A DNA stretch of 64,000 nt from Bacteroidales bacterium (GTDB taxonomy: Bacteria; Bacteroidota; Bacteroidia; Bacteroidales; Marinilabiliaceae), in the NCBI GenBank assembly GCA_024401395.1, contig JAKSLD010000013.1:1-64000 (forward strand). Direction: 5' to 3'. The position numbers were made by a program, and so were the translations under genes. The notes under the pieces are model-generated. The model saw only the letters and a list, made by a program, of their open reading frames with translations. It was not told the DNA's origin and ran no database searches. This document shows positions 50,725 through 59,815 of this stretch, piece by piece (the first letter of the stretch is position 1; each line of letters opens with the position of its first letter).

Positions 50725-51573
50725 ATGCAAGGAGATCAGACACAAGATATTAAGCCGGTAGAGACAGACGACTGGTACAAGATAGACGTAGATGTTGCCC
50801 TAAAAGCCAAAGCAGCCAAGGCATACAAGTATATACCAAAGTTCGTCATCAAGTATCTGAAGCACATTGTACATCAAGACGATGTCAATGAGTTCATTGC
50901 CAGTACAAAGAATGATATAGGCATACACTTCTCCAAGACGATACTTGACAAATTCGGTTGTAATGTGACCGTCAGCGGTTTGGAAAACGTTCCAGACAGC
51001 GGTCGCTATATATTTGTGTCAAATCACCCGATGGGAGGATTAGACGGCATGGCATTTATGCATGCTGTATCGGCCAAGTATACAGACTTGAAATTTCCCG
51101 TTAATGATCTATTGCTATATATCAAGAATTTCGATGGGATATTTCTGCCAGTCAACAAGACCGGAGTCACAGGCAGGAATGCTGCCATGCTGATGGAAGA
51201 GGCATTTGCCAGTGATTCTCAGATACTGATGTTCCCTGCTGGGCTATGTTCGCGAAAGATAGACGGGAAGATACAAGATTTAGAATGGAAGAAAAGCGTG
51301 GTGACCAAAGCCGTGCAGACCCAGAGAGATGTGATACCACTCTACATATCGGGGCGCAACAGTAATTTCTTCTACAATCTCAGTCGGTTCAGGACAAAGC
51401 TGGGATTAAAAGTCAATATAGAGATGCTGTATCTAGTAGATGAGATGTACAAGCAGAAAGGACACACGATAGACATACATTTTGGGAAGCCCATATCATA
51501 TAAAGAATTTGAGGGGAGAAAACCATACGATGTGGCACAAGAATTGCGTCAAAAAGTGTACACTTTAGCATAG
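50725..51573 (+). CDS. glsA: O-acyltransferase of glycine/ornithine-type lipid synthesis
   Basis: The 282-residue protein is a PlsC-like acyltransferase: the HX4D motif is in FVSNHPMGGLDGMAF near residue 93, with the FPAG block in ILMFPAGLCSRKI near 170. It is followed by a GNAT-like N-acyltransferase of the OlsB/GlsB type. That pairing is the glycine-lipid (and flavolipin) pathway described in Bacteroides thetaiotaomicron, in which GlsA adds the second fatty acid to the monoacyl amino acid. The symbol rests on that context. Confidence 0.8.
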   Translation: MQGDQTQDIKPVETDDWYKIDVDVALKAKAAKAYKYIPKFVIKYLKHIVHQDDVNEFIASTKNDIGIHFSKTILDKFGCNVTVSGLENVPDSGRYIFVSNHPMGGLDGMAFMHAVSAKYTDLKFPVNDLLLYIKNFDGIFLPVNKTGVTGRNAAMLMEEAFASDSQILMFPAGLCSRKIDGKIQDLEWKKSVVTKAVQTQRDVIPLYISGRNSNFFYNLSRFRTKLGLKVNIEMLYLVDEMYKQKGHTIDIHFGKPISYKEFEGRKPYDVAQELRQKVYTLA

Positions 51574-51604
51574 AAGTGTTTATATTTGCAAAAAAGACGC
51601 GTAA

Positions 51605-52540
51605 ATGAAACCTATAATACAGCCCGTTCCGAGAGAAGAACTGGAGAAAGAGCTTACCAAAGAGCGCTTTGTCCGTACTACCAACAAGGGGGGCAACATC
51701 ATATTTGACTTTAGTGCACACGAGTGTCCAGCTCTCATGAGGGAAGTTGGGCGTTTGCGTGAGTTGGCATTTAGAGTTGCAGGTGGCGGAACAGGAGAAG
51801 AAGTTGATATAGACCAATGGGATGTAGCTGATATTCCATTCAGACAGCTAATTGTTTGGGACCCGCAAGACAAAGAGATTCTTGGAGGTTATCGTTACAT
51901 TATGTGTAAGCATTTGCCACAGAATCAAGAAGGAACAAAATATCTGGCTACCAGCCATATGTTTCATTTCTCGGATAAGTTTATAAAGGAATACTTTCCA
52001 AAGATGATAGAGCTAGGGCGATCGTTCGTCCAGCCTCTGTATCAGAGCAGTAAGATGGGTGCCAAGAGCCTTTTTGCGCTTGATAACCTTTGGGACGGGT
52101 TAGGATCGTTGGTAGTAGACAATCCTGATATGCAGTATTTCTTCGGGAAAGTCACGATGTATACTCACTTCAATCAAAAAGCGAGAAACTACATATTGGG
52201 TTTCTGGAGGAAATATTTCCGAGACAGAGATAATCTGGTTTATCCATACAAGCCTATACACATAGGCATATCAGACGAGGAATGTGAAGAGGTTTTCAAT
52301 GGAGGAAGTTTTCAGGAAGACTATAAGATATTAGTTCGCAAGGTCAGAGAGTTTGGAGAAAACATACCGCCATTGGTCAATGCGTATATGACATTATCTC
52401 CCTCCATGAAGGTGTTTGGCACAGCCATCAACGACGAGTTTGGAGATGTGGAAGAGACCGGCATTATTATAAATCTTCATGATTTGTATGCGCAGAAGGC
52501 AGAACGTCACATAAAGACCTATAAGAAAGAGCAATACTAG
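51605..52540 (+). CDS. glsB: Glycine (amino acid) N-acyltransferase, OlsB/GlsB-like
   Basis: The 311-residue protein belongs to the GNAT-like hemolysin/OlsB group: FDFSAHECPALMREVGRLRE, FRVAGGGTGEEVDIDQWD, QLIVWDPQDKEILGGYRY, and the ELGRSFVQPLYQSS block. It makes the N-acyl-hydroxyacyl amino acid that GlsA completes, probably with glycine as in Bacteroides. A TATATTTG -7 element at 51581-51588 suggests an extra internal promoter. The start at 51605 fits the family. Confidence 0.85.
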   Translation: MKPIIQPVPREELEKELTKERFVRTTNKGGNIIFDFSAHECPALMREVGRLRELAFRVAGGGTGEEVDIDQWDVADIPFRQLIVWDPQDKEILGGYRYIMCKHLPQNQEGTKYLATSHMFHFSDKFIKEYFPKMIELGRSFVQPLYQSSKMGAKSLFALDNLWDGLGSLVVDNPDMQYFFGKVTMYTHFNQKARNYILGFWRKYFRDRDNLVYPYKPIHIGISDEECEEVFNGGSFQEDYKILVRKVREFGENIPPLVNAYMTLSPSMKVFGTAINDEFGDVEETGIIINLHDLYAQKAERHIKTYKKEQY

Positions 52541-52548
52541 AAAATGCT

Positions 52549-54162
52549 ATGAATATTGTCAGACGATTAATACATATATACTTTGCATTAATTATAGTGC
52601 AGTGTCTTTCCATCCATAGGGTGGAAGCTCAGCAGTCGGAGTCCGAGACATCCAAAGTGTTGTCTTGGGGCGATGTGTTTGAGCAAGCTGGTAATGATCA
52701 GAAGGCAATAGAACTATATAAAGATGCGATTTCACAGGCAAAGACCTCCAAAGAAGTATGGATGGCTACAGAGAAATTAGCACAGCTATACCAAAGAAAG
52801 AGGCAGAATAGAGAGACATTGAAGTTGTATGACTCCTTATTCGGTAATCAGAAGGTGCTTCAAGACACAGCGACATTGATGTACCTTTTTGACGGTATAG
52901 GCAGGGTATATTTCGCGATGGGCGATTATGTAAATGCTATCAAGAGCTACAATAAGTCAAGCGAATTGATGGAAGCAGCCCATTTGATGTATTTTAAGTC
53001 GCCATTAGGGATTCATAAAGCCTGGACGCTTATCAAGGGAGGAGATGCGGTAGAAGCAGAGCGACTATTGCTTTCTGCAGAAAAAGAGGGTGTAGCAAAG
53101 AACGACAAAGTTCTGCTTCAAGATGTTTATGAAGCTCAGGCAGAGCTATATAAGATGAACGGTGATTATAAGAGGGCGTTTTTGGCGTTGGATAATCATG
53201 TCAGTTCATACCACGATGTTAACAGTGGTATTATCAAGAACCTCAAGAATACGTCGTCCAAAGTAAGTACGACAAAAGATGCGGAAGAGGCTATTCGTTA
53301 TGAGAATGCCTACAATGACATGAAGCGTCTATATGAGGATGAGCTTTTAAAGAACAAGAAATCGAGAGACAGAGCATATTTAGTAGGTGTCGGCACACTA
53401 TTGCTGGTAGGTGTTACAATCTGGCTGTCGATGCTATATTACAGAAGCCGACAGAGAATCAAGGCTTTAACAGCCAAGACTATAGAGCGTCAGAATTTGT
53501 TAGCGAAGGTATCAGAAAATTTTGCAACGCCATTCAATCAGTTGATATGTTTTGCAGAGTTGCAGATGCAATATGCTATGAATGCCCAGAACAGAGAGTT
53601 GATGAATTATGCGAGGTCTATGTATAATTCGGCTCAGCAGATGTATCTGATGCTTGGAAACGTGTTGGCATGGTCGCAGATGCATTCGAATAAGCCAATA
53701 GTTAAGACGGTAGTGAATGTAGCCTTCCACGTAGAGAGGGTAGTAGAGATATGCCGAATGACGGCAGAGTCAAAGAATATACATTTAGCCATAGAACTAG
53801 ACGATACTGTAAATGTGTTAGCGAATGAAGTACATTTTGATACGATAATGAGAAACATCATTTCGAATGCCTTGGTATTTACCCACCAGGGAGGTCGTGT
53901 CAATGTTAGTGTAACGAACGAGAGGACCAATATCGCAATAAAAGTCGAGGATACAGGTGTTGGTATGGATGCTTCGCGAATCAATGAGATAAACGAAAGA
54001 AGAATGGTAGAACCAGCTATTGGTACTAAGAAAGAGTGCGGTATGGGACTTGGCCTATATATCAGCAATACACTAGCAGAGATGAATGGCGGAGAGATAT
54101 TGATGTTGAGCAAGAAGGGACAAGGTTCTATAGTTACGTTATTATTGCCTAAGGGCGATTAA
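52549..54162 (+). CDS. TPR-containing sensor kinase homologue lacking the phospho-acceptor His
   Basis: The 537-residue protein has a signal-anchor-like N-terminus, a periplasmic TPR array (about 35-240), a coiled stretch and one membrane segment (about 280-300). The kinase part follows. The dimerisation helix reads LAKVSENFATPFNQLICFAE where relatives have a SHE/AHDLxxPF block, so the phospho-acceptor His is Glu (DNA 53503-53545). The ATPase domain looks intact: N-box NIISNALVF, G1 EDTGVGMD, G2 GMGLGLYIS. It could bind ATP but not autophosphorylate in the usual way. It is 8 bp after glsB and has no response regulator nearby. Confidence 0.88.
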   Translation: MNIVRRLIHIYFALIIVQCLSIHRVEAQQSESETSKVLSWGDVFEQAGNDQKAIELYKDAISQAKTSKEVWMATEKLAQLYQRKRQNRETLKLYDSLFGNQKVLQDTATLMYLFDGIGRVYFAMGDYVNAIKSYNKSSELMEAAHLMYFKSPLGIHKAWTLIKGGDAVEAERLLLSAEKEGVAKNDKVLLQDVYEAQAELYKMNGDYKRAFLALDNHVSSYHDVNSGIIKNLKNTSSKVSTTKDAEEAIRYENAYNDMKRLYEDELLKNKKSRDRAYLVGVGTLLLVGVTIWLSMLYYRSRQRIKALTAKTIERQNLLAKVSENFATPFNQLICFAELQMQYAMNAQNRELMNYARSMYNSAQQMYLMLGNVLAWSQMHSNKPIVKTVVNVAFHVERVVEICRMTAESKNIHLAIELDDTVNVLANEVHFDTIMRNIISNALVFTHQGGRVNVSVTNERTNIAIKVEDTGVGMDASRINEINERRMVEPAIGTKKECGMGLGLYISNTLAEMNGGEILMLSKKGQGSIVTLLLPKGD

Positions 54163-54173
54163 TAGAAAAGCAG

Positions 54174-54389
54174 ATGGCAAAAAAGAAGCAAGAAGAGGCA
54201 CCATTTTCATACGACAATGCTGTCGCAGAGGTGGAAGAGATATTAAAGAAATTGCAGAATCCCGAAGAAGCCATGTCAATGGACGACTTACTGAAAGATG
54301 TAGCTCGTGCGACAGGCCTTTTGACGGAGTGTGAATCATATTTGGCCCAAACCCAACAAAGAATTAAAGATATTATAGACAAACAATGA
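54174..54389 (+). CDS. xseB: Exodeoxyribonuclease VII small subunit
   Basis: The 71-residue protein matches XseB: FSYDNAVAEVEEILKKLQNP, SMDDLLKDVARATGLL, C-terminal coiled helix CESYLAQTQQRIKDI. It partners with XseA (not in this window) to degrade single-stranded DNA. Its stop overlaps the thioredoxin start (ATGA). Confidence 0.9.
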   Translation: MAKKKQEEAPFSYDNAVAEVEEILKKLQNPEEAMSMDDLLKDVARATGLLTECESYLAQTQQRIKDIIDKQ

Positions 54390-54904
54390 AGAAAATCTAT
54401 TCAATAGCAGCTTTGCTGCTTTTTGTCGTTATAGGCGTATATGCACAAGAGCATAATCACAATCATGTGAATTATCTTACTGCGGCAGAGTTCAAGGCAA
54501 AAGTATTTGACTATTCAGTTCAAGAATACAAATTCAATGGTACAAAGCCTGTTTTGGTTGATTTCTACGCTACGTGGTGTGGCCCTTGTAAGGCATTGTC
54601 GCCTGTAGTAGAAGCAGTTGCGCATAATTATGAGGGCGAGATAGACGTATATAAGGTAGATGTAGACAAAGAACCAGAATTGGCGCAGGCATTCGGTATC
54701 AGAAGCATACCAGCATTGCTCTTTGTCCCATCGGAAGGTACACCTAACCTATTAGGTGGATATATGTATTACGAAAGATTGGCTATCAATGTAGCAGTTC
54801 TGCTGTTGAACCGACCATTGCCTACAGAATTGGTGCAGATATATCAGATGCAGATGCAGCGTCAGCAAGAGGCAGTACAGCAGAAAGAGGAAAAGGCAGA
54901 ATAA
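54386..54904 (+). CDS. Exported thioredoxin
   Basis: The 172-residue precursor has a signal peptide (KKIYSIAALLLFVVIGVYAQ), a short His-rich stretch (EHNHNHVNY) and one thioredoxin domain. The domain has VLVDFYATWCGPCKALSPVV and the cis-Pro of IRSIPALLFVP. The WCGPC site is of the reducing type, so it probably keeps periplasmic Cys reduced. A Gln-rich C-terminal tail follows. The His cluster could bind metal, which is a guess. Confidence 0.9.
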   Translation: MKKIYSIAALLLFVVIGVYAQEHNHNHVNYLTAAEFKAKVFDYSVQEYKFNGTKPVLVDFYATWCGPCKALSPVVEAVAHNYEGEIDVYKVDVDKEPELAQAFGIRSIPALLFVPSEGTPNLLGGYMYYERLAINVAVLLLNRPLPTELVQIYQMQMQRQQEAVQQKEEKAE

Positions 54905-54917
54905 AACAATAGGGGAG

Positions 54918-55985
54918 ATGATAGAGAGTTCAAATGCTAAGATAGACAGTCTAGTAGTTCATCAGATGGGAGCGAAGGCATCCGGAGGAATGCTGCGTCT
55001 TGCCAAGCGTCCTGTCGATATAAGTAGTGACGGGGATGTAATGGCAGAGGTTTTGAAGACATTTTTCTTCAAGTCGTTCAAGACAGAAGCATACTATACA
55101 TTCTCTGAGGATGTAGTCAATAAGACAGACATACCTTTAGTAAAGGAGATTTGTGAAGGCGTATTTGCGGACGGGTCTAAATTCTACAACGCTTCAGTTG
55201 CCATTGCCAGTCGTCTGTTTGAGTGTTCCAATCATCCTAATATCAGGGGTGGAGAGATATATGTGGTACATTTTTCCGATGTAGTAGTAGACGGAGAGGT
55301 TTGTGAAGCTGTTGGAATCTTCAAGAGCGAGAATAAAGAGACATTCATACGTGTCAATTTAGGGATGGACAGTGAGATCCAGTTAAAAGCTCAAGAAGGT
55401 ATCAGTATAAAAAAGATAGACAAAGGGTGTATCGTATTCAATATAGAACAGGCAGATGGGTACAGGATATGTGCTGTTGACAATATTAACAAAGGCAATG
55501 AGGCACATTTCTGGGTAGAAGACTTTTTGGGGCTCCAGCCACGTGAGGACAATTATTTCTTCACAGACAACTATATGCAGATGTGCAGAGGATTTGTCAA
55601 AGATGTCTATAATGAAGAGCAGCATGTGCCTAGAGTAGAACAGATAGATATGGTAAACCGCACTATGTCATTCTTTGAGAATTCGCCAGAGTTCTCGCAT
55701 GAAGACTTTACGAAGAACGTGATGGTAGAGCCAAGTCTTATAGAGGCATTCAACGACTATAAAGAGAAATATGAGGTAGAGCATGAGTTGCCTGCCCCTC
55801 TGCCAGAGACATTTCAGGTATCTAGAGATGCTGTGAAGGGAGAAAAGAAGAACTTCAAGAGCATACTGAAACTAGACAAGAACTTCCATATATATGTTCA
55901 TGGAGGCAGGTATTATATGGAAAAAGGGTTTGACGAGCAGAAAGACCTCAATTTCTACAAGTTGTATTTCAAAGTCGAGCAGTAG
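54918..55985 (+). CDS. Nucleoid-associated protein, NdpA/YejK (NA37) family
   Basis: The 355-residue protein matches the NA37 family: KIDSLVVHQMGAKASGG near the start, SNHPNIRGGEIYVVHFSDVV, AVGIFKSENKETF, INKGNEAHFWVEDFLGLQPR, and the C-terminal DFTKNVMVEP region. YejK binds nucleoid DNA in E. coli; its detailed role is unclear. Length is close to family normal. It lies 13 bp after the thioredoxin gene. Confidence 0.88.
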   Translation: MIESSNAKIDSLVVHQMGAKASGGMLRLAKRPVDISSDGDVMAEVLKTFFFKSFKTEAYYTFSEDVVNKTDIPLVKEICEGVFADGSKFYNASVAIASRLFECSNHPNIRGGEIYVVHFSDVVVDGEVCEAVGIFKSENKETFIRVNLGMDSEIQLKAQEGISIKKIDKGCIVFNIEQADGYRICAVDNINKGNEAHFWVEDFLGLQPREDNYFFTDNYMQMCRGFVKDVYNEEQHVPRVEQIDMVNRTMSFFENSPEFSHEDFTKNVMVEPSLIEAFNDYKEKYEVEHELPAPLPETFQVSRDAVKGEKKNFKSILKLDKNFHIYVHGGRYYMEKGFDEQKDLNFYKLYFKVEQ

Positions 55986-55994
55986 GGTATAGAT

Positions 55995-56579
55995 ATGGTA
56001 AATGTCCTCTTTCTCCATGGCATGGCCGAGGGAACCCGTTCGTTGCTCGCAAAAAATATCAGGAAACACCTTCCGGAGGGTTATACATTATACTCTCCGG
56101 ATCTTTTTATTGATCCCGATAAGAGTTTTGAGGTAATCGATCGATATATCAAGGAATATAGCATAGACATTATAGTCGGTCATTCCCTTGGAGGGTTTAT
56201 GGCGCAGAAGTACCGTGAGATGCCAAAGGTACTACTCAATCCCAGTCTAGGTATGAGTTATGGGTATTTGTGCCGTTTTGATATGCCCTATAAAGATATG
56301 AGAGATGACGGGCTGAAGAAATTCAGGTTTACGACGCCGCAGTGCAAGAAATACAAGGCGATGGAGCGTACAGAATTTGATGGCATTACCGAGAGGGAGC
56401 TAGAAGTGACGATAGGGTTGTTTGGGAAAAGAGACATATTGACGAGGCTGTCGGCGCATCGTTTCAAGAAAAGATACAGGCACAGACAGTTGATACCAGG
56501 TACACATTTCCCGAATGAAATGACGATAAGAGACTATGTTGTCCCTGCGATTATAGCGTTAGCATATAGAGAGCATTAA
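55995..56579 (+). CDS. YqiA-like (UPF0227) alpha/beta hydrolase
   Basis: The 194-residue protein begins MVNVLFLHGMAEGTRSLLAK and has the nucleophile elbow IIVGHSLGGFMAQKY near residue 60, an acid in LFGKRDIL near 145 and the His of PGTHFPNEM near 175. YqiA-type hydrolases are esterases with unknown natural substrate. Its last codons overlap the array part of a class II dispersed repeat. Confidence 0.85.
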   Translation: MVNVLFLHGMAEGTRSLLAKNIRKHLPEGYTLYSPDLFIDPDKSFEVIDRYIKEYSIDIIVGHSLGGFMAQKYREMPKVLLNPSLGMSYGYLCRFDMPYKDMRDDGLKKFRFTTPQCKKYKAMERTEFDGITERELEVTIGLFGKRDILTRLSAHRFKKRYRHRQLIPGTHFPNEMTIRDYVVPAIIALAYREH

Positions 56580-56602
56580 GGTTGCTCGCAATTTTTTTAT
56601 TT
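56556..56602 (-). repeat. Dispersed 11-bp-unit repeat, class II, overlapping a coding 3' end
   Basis: On the minus strand an A-run then TTGCGAGCAA, then units CCTTAATGCTC, TCTATATGCTA and ACGCTATAATC that run into the end of the hydrolase gene (stop at 56577-56579). Confidence 0.7.
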
Positions 56603-56703
56603 GCAGAGGAAAAGACAGATTGAAGACGTAATATATAAAGTGTTGATAATCAATGGGCGAAGTGAGAGGGAGAATTTTTTTTGAGAAAAAGTCAATTTAT
56701 TAT

Positions 56704-56734
56704 TTGGTGGAAAAGAAAAAGTCTTCTAATTTTG
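56704..56734 (+). promoter_or_regulatory. Promoter of tRNA-Ser
   Basis: TTG at 56704-56706, 20 bp, TAATTTTG at 56727-56734. Confidence 0.78.
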
Positions 56735-56783
56735 CATCGTCAATCTGAAAGGGATTATTAGTCCGGATGGATGATAGACATTT

Positions 56784-56866
56784 GGAGAGATGGCAGAGTG
56801 GTCGATTGCACCGGTCTTGAAAACCGGCGTACGAGAGTACCGGGAGTTCGAATCTCTCTCTCTCCG
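56784..56866 (+). tRNA. tRNA-Ser, anticodon TGA
   Basis: Acceptor arms GGAGAGA and TCTCTCC, loop CTTGAAA with TGA at 56818-56820, long variable arm and T-arm GGGAGTTCGAATCTCTC. CCA is not encoded. Confidence 0.96.
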
Positions 56867-56871
56867 CTAAG

Positions 56872-56908
56872 ATACCAAGTACGATAACAGTGCTTGGTAT
56901 TTTTTTTT
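56872..56908 (+). terminator. Terminator of tRNA-Ser
   Basis: ATACCAAGTAC and GTGCTTGGTAT flank a short loop and are followed by nine or more T residues. Confidence 0.88.
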
Positions 56909-56932
56909 GAAGTTGCAACTAATAAGTAAGTT

Positions 56933-57253
56933 ATGGAACAACTGGAACCAGAAAAGCAGAAGTCCGTTGTGGTACGTGACGAGATAGTTGTATCTCCGTC
57001 ATACGATGTCATTATGCATAATGATGACGAGACTACTATGGAATTTGTGATAGATTTGTTGACTAGAGTCTTCTTTAAGAATGCTACAGATGCGGTCAGC
57101 CTTATGATGAAGGTTCATAATGAGGGTAGTGCGGTAGTCGGTACATATAATTCCTATGACGTTGCGGTGTCTAAGGTTATGAAGGCAGAGTCGTTGGCTC
57201 GAGCAAGTTCGTTTCCGTTGAAGCTTACGGTTGAAGATCATTCGAACCGCTAG
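56933..57253 (+). CDS. clpS: ClpS adaptor of the ClpAP protease
   Basis: ClpS hands N-degron substrates to ClpA. The 106-residue protein has the family core YDVIMHNDDETTMEFVIDLL, LMMKVHNEGSAVVGTY and SFPLKLTVED. The NDD and His-containing blocks that line the N-degron pocket are present. It lies 47 bp upstream of clpA, which supports its role. Confidence 0.94.
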   Translation: MEQLEPEKQKSVVVRDEIVVSPSYDVIMHNDDETTMEFVIDLLTRVFFKNATDAVSLMMKVHNEGSAVVGTYNSYDVAVSKVMKAESLARASSFPLKLTVEDHSNR

Positions 57254-57300
57254 TCATTCTTCTTGGTAGATAACAACAAACAATAAGTGGGCGCTTGCAG

Positions 57301-59748
57301 ATGAAAGTTAAGGATAGATCATTAGCTATATACGATAGGAATCTAGTTGATATAATTCAGAAGGCAATAGACTTGGCAGAGGCTTACCGTCACGAGTACC
57401 TGACGGTGGAGCATATTGCCTATATATTAGTGAAGTACGGAGAGCGATATACATCTGTATTTGAGTCATTAGGCAAGCAAAAGCAGAGCAGGCTTTCTTC
57501 GTCATTCAAGAAGCACCTGACCGATATGGAGTCGGTTCCAGACCATATTAGTTATGAACTAGAAGAGAGTTCGAATACGAATATGGTATTTGAGATTATA
57601 GCCAAGCGTTTCAAGGAAGAGAAAAAAGATACAGACCGTGTCAATGTAGCGATGTTTATGGTAGCTATGTTGAATTTCAATCCCAAGCTCTGCTTTGCTA
57701 CCCGTGTTTTCCACAGCGTCATAAAAGAAGACCTGCCATCATTTATGGTTAACATACTGATGGAGAGCATATCGAACAATGTTGAAGCGAAGAATTCCAT
57801 TGATGAACTAGTAAGCGGAATACTATCTACAGACAAGAAGCCAGGAGTCAGAGGAGAAGTAAGAGTACTAAAGGGTCCGGCTGCACTAGATATGCTCAAG
57901 AAAGAGCTGAAGAACAAGCTCAATATCAACATAGAAGAGCCAGGAGAAGGAGGCGATTGGGAGCACTCCGGAGTTCAGCAAGTGCGAGTAGACGTTCTGT
58001 ATCCATTTGGGAGCAAGAATAAGGGACACAAGACATATTGCCGCGACTATGAGCTAGATACCATAGTGACGACACTTATGCGTCGAGACAGGAGCAATAT
58101 CCTGCTCGTTGGAGAGCCTGGTGTTGGAAAGACACAGATGGGCTATGCCATTATGCAGCTGATGTTTTCGAAAGAGTGTCCGCTATTTTTGCGAGGGGGA
58201 GCTATATTTGAACTGAATCTAGGAGGATTGACCGCTGGGGTTCAGATGAAAGGCGAGGTAGAGGCACGAATGGCAGCAGCGATGTCGCCTTTTGTGAGTG
58301 ATAATGCCCAGAAAGATAAGCATATCATATTATTCATTGATGATGTGCATCCATTTGTCACGAATTCCCGTCAATCTGGAGAAGTCTTGGATATATTTTC
58401 CGTTATGAGGCCATATGCCGAGATGCCACACATTCATTTTGTTGTGACGGCGTCGTATGAGGATTATAACAAACTTCAAGGCTCGAACAGGGTAGTAGAT
58501 TCGCTATTCCATAAGATAGAGATAAAAGAGCCTTCGGCAGAAGATACCAAATTCATAGTCGGCAAGGTAATAGCAAGCTATGCCAAGTATCACAATGTGA
58601 CATATTCGGCCAATATTATCTCAGAGGCAGTTGATCTGGCAGAGAGACATATAGGAGAGCAATTCTTCCCAGCAAAAGTAATAGATCTTCTTGATGAAGC
58701 AGGAGCGATGATGCGAGCTGCGCGAGCAAAGGACAAAGAGCAAGATGCCACGGCAAAGCTCAGAGTCACGAGTGAGTGTCTGCAAAGAGCAATAGCCATA
58801 CGTACGCATAAAGAGAAAGGAGCTTCTCGAGTCGGCAAGAGTACGGCAGAGAAATACTCACAGCTTCTGGTAGAGATGCAGAACAAGATATATGGACAAG
58901 ATTCAGCTCTCAATGAAGTTGTCAACTCAGTATTGATGGGACAAGCCGGACTTGAAGACGAGACCAAGCCATTAGCATCGCTATTTTTTGTCGGACCTAC
59001 GGGTGTAGGAAAGACAGAAGTTGCAAAGGAACTTGCCAATCAGCTAGAGGTACCACTTATTCGTTTCGATATGAGTGAGTTTGCAGAGGCGCATACCGTT
59101 GCAAAGCTAATCGGTTCGCCAGCTGGTTATATTGGATATGACGAAGGCGGATTGCTTACCAATGCCGTGCGCAAGTCGCCTAGTGCTGTAGTACTTTTTG
59201 ATGAGATAGAGAAGGCGCATAAAGACATATATAATATACTCCTTCAGGTAATGGATTACGCTTCGCTTACCGACAGCAAGGGAGTTAAGGCATCGTTCCG
59301 CAATACGATAATTATTTTCACGTCCAATGCTGGTGCACAATTTGCAAAGCAGGCGTCGCTCGGTTTTGGAAGCAGAGTAACAGCAGGAGACGCTATGCTT
59401 GCAGAAGTCAAGAAAGTATTCAAGCCAGAGTTTATCAACCGCTTGTCGCGTATTGTTGTATTCAACGGTATGGACAAGCATATGGCGTCATTGATACTTG
59501 AAAGTCGTATCAAGAAGCTGCAAGAGCAGGTATCTCGCAAGAATGTGTCTATAGAATTTACGGAAGCAGCTAAAGAATGGCTCCTACAGAAAGGCTACAC
59601 GCCAGAATATGGAGCACGAGAGATGGATCGCGTTATAAGTCAGTATGTTAAGTCGACGCTTTCGCGAGAGATGCTGTTCGGTTCCCTCTCGAAGAAGGGT
59701 GCTAAAGCAGTCGTAGATGTCGTTGATGACAATATTACGATATCATAA
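57301..59748 (+). CDS. clpA: ATP-dependent Clp protease ATP-binding subunit ClpA
   Basis: I start at ATG 57301 (MKVKDRSLAIYDRN), not at an upstream TTG. The 815-residue protein has a Clp N-domain (EHIAYILVKYGERY), then AAA+ module 1 with Walker A GEPGVGKTQ (about 270). Its Walker B is LFIDDVHPF, where relatives usually have DE. AAA+ module 2 has Walker A GPTGVGKTE (about 565) and Walker B LFDEIEKAH. A LGF tripeptide near residue 687 fits the ClpP-docking loop. There is no ClpB-type middle domain. It unfolds substrates for ClpP. The Glu-to-Asp change in module 1 could slow hydrolysis there. Confidence 0.95.
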   Translation: MKVKDRSLAIYDRNLVDIIQKAIDLAEAYRHEYLTVEHIAYILVKYGERYTSVFESLGKQKQSRLSSSFKKHLTDMESVPDHISYELEESSNTNMVFEIIAKRFKEEKKDTDRVNVAMFMVAMLNFNPKLCFATRVFHSVIKEDLPSFMVNILMESISNNVEAKNSIDELVSGILSTDKKPGVRGEVRVLKGPAALDMLKKELKNKLNINIEEPGEGGDWEHSGVQQVRVDVLYPFGSKNKGHKTYCRDYELDTIVTTLMRRDRSNILLVGEPGVGKTQMGYAIMQLMFSKECPLFLRGGAIFELNLGGLTAGVQMKGEVEARMAAAMSPFVSDNAQKDKHIILFIDDVHPFVTNSRQSGEVLDIFSVMRPYAEMPHIHFVVTASYEDYNKLQGSNRVVDSLFHKIEIKEPSAEDTKFIVGKVIASYAKYHNVTYSANIISEAVDLAERHIGEQFFPAKVIDLLDEAGAMMRAARAKDKEQDATAKLRVTSECLQRAIAIRTHKEKGASRVGKSTAEKYSQLLVEMQNKIYGQDSALNEVVNSVLMGQAGLEDETKPLASLFFVGPTGVGKTEVAKELANQLEVPLIRFDMSEFAEAHTVAKLIGSPAGYIGYDEGGLLTNAVRKSPSAVVLFDEIEKAHKDIYNILLQVMDYASLTDSKGVKASFRNTIIIFTSNAGAQFAKQASLGFGSRVTAGDAMLAEVKKVFKPEFINRLSRIVVFNGMDKHMASLILESRIKKLQEQVSRKNVSIEFTEAAKEWLLQKGYTPEYGAREMDRVISQYVKSTLSREMLFGSLSKKGAKAVVDVVDDNITIS

Positions 59749-59772
59749 TTGATAGAAATAGTCCGTGAAAGT

Positions 59773-59802
59773 TTGCAGAAGCCAAATAATTCTCTAATTT
59801 TG
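59773..59802 (+). promoter_or_regulatory. Promoter of tRNA-Leu
   Basis: TTG at 59773-59775, 19 bp, TAATTTTG at 59795-59802. Confidence 0.8.
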
Positions 59803-59815
59803 CGGACGTTTTGAG

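Noticed and set aside
56043-56060. TTGCTCGCAAAAAA inside the YqiA-like gene resembling the class II core
   Set aside because: The A-run is on the wrong side of the core and no 11-bp array follows; it is in coding DNA and probably chance.
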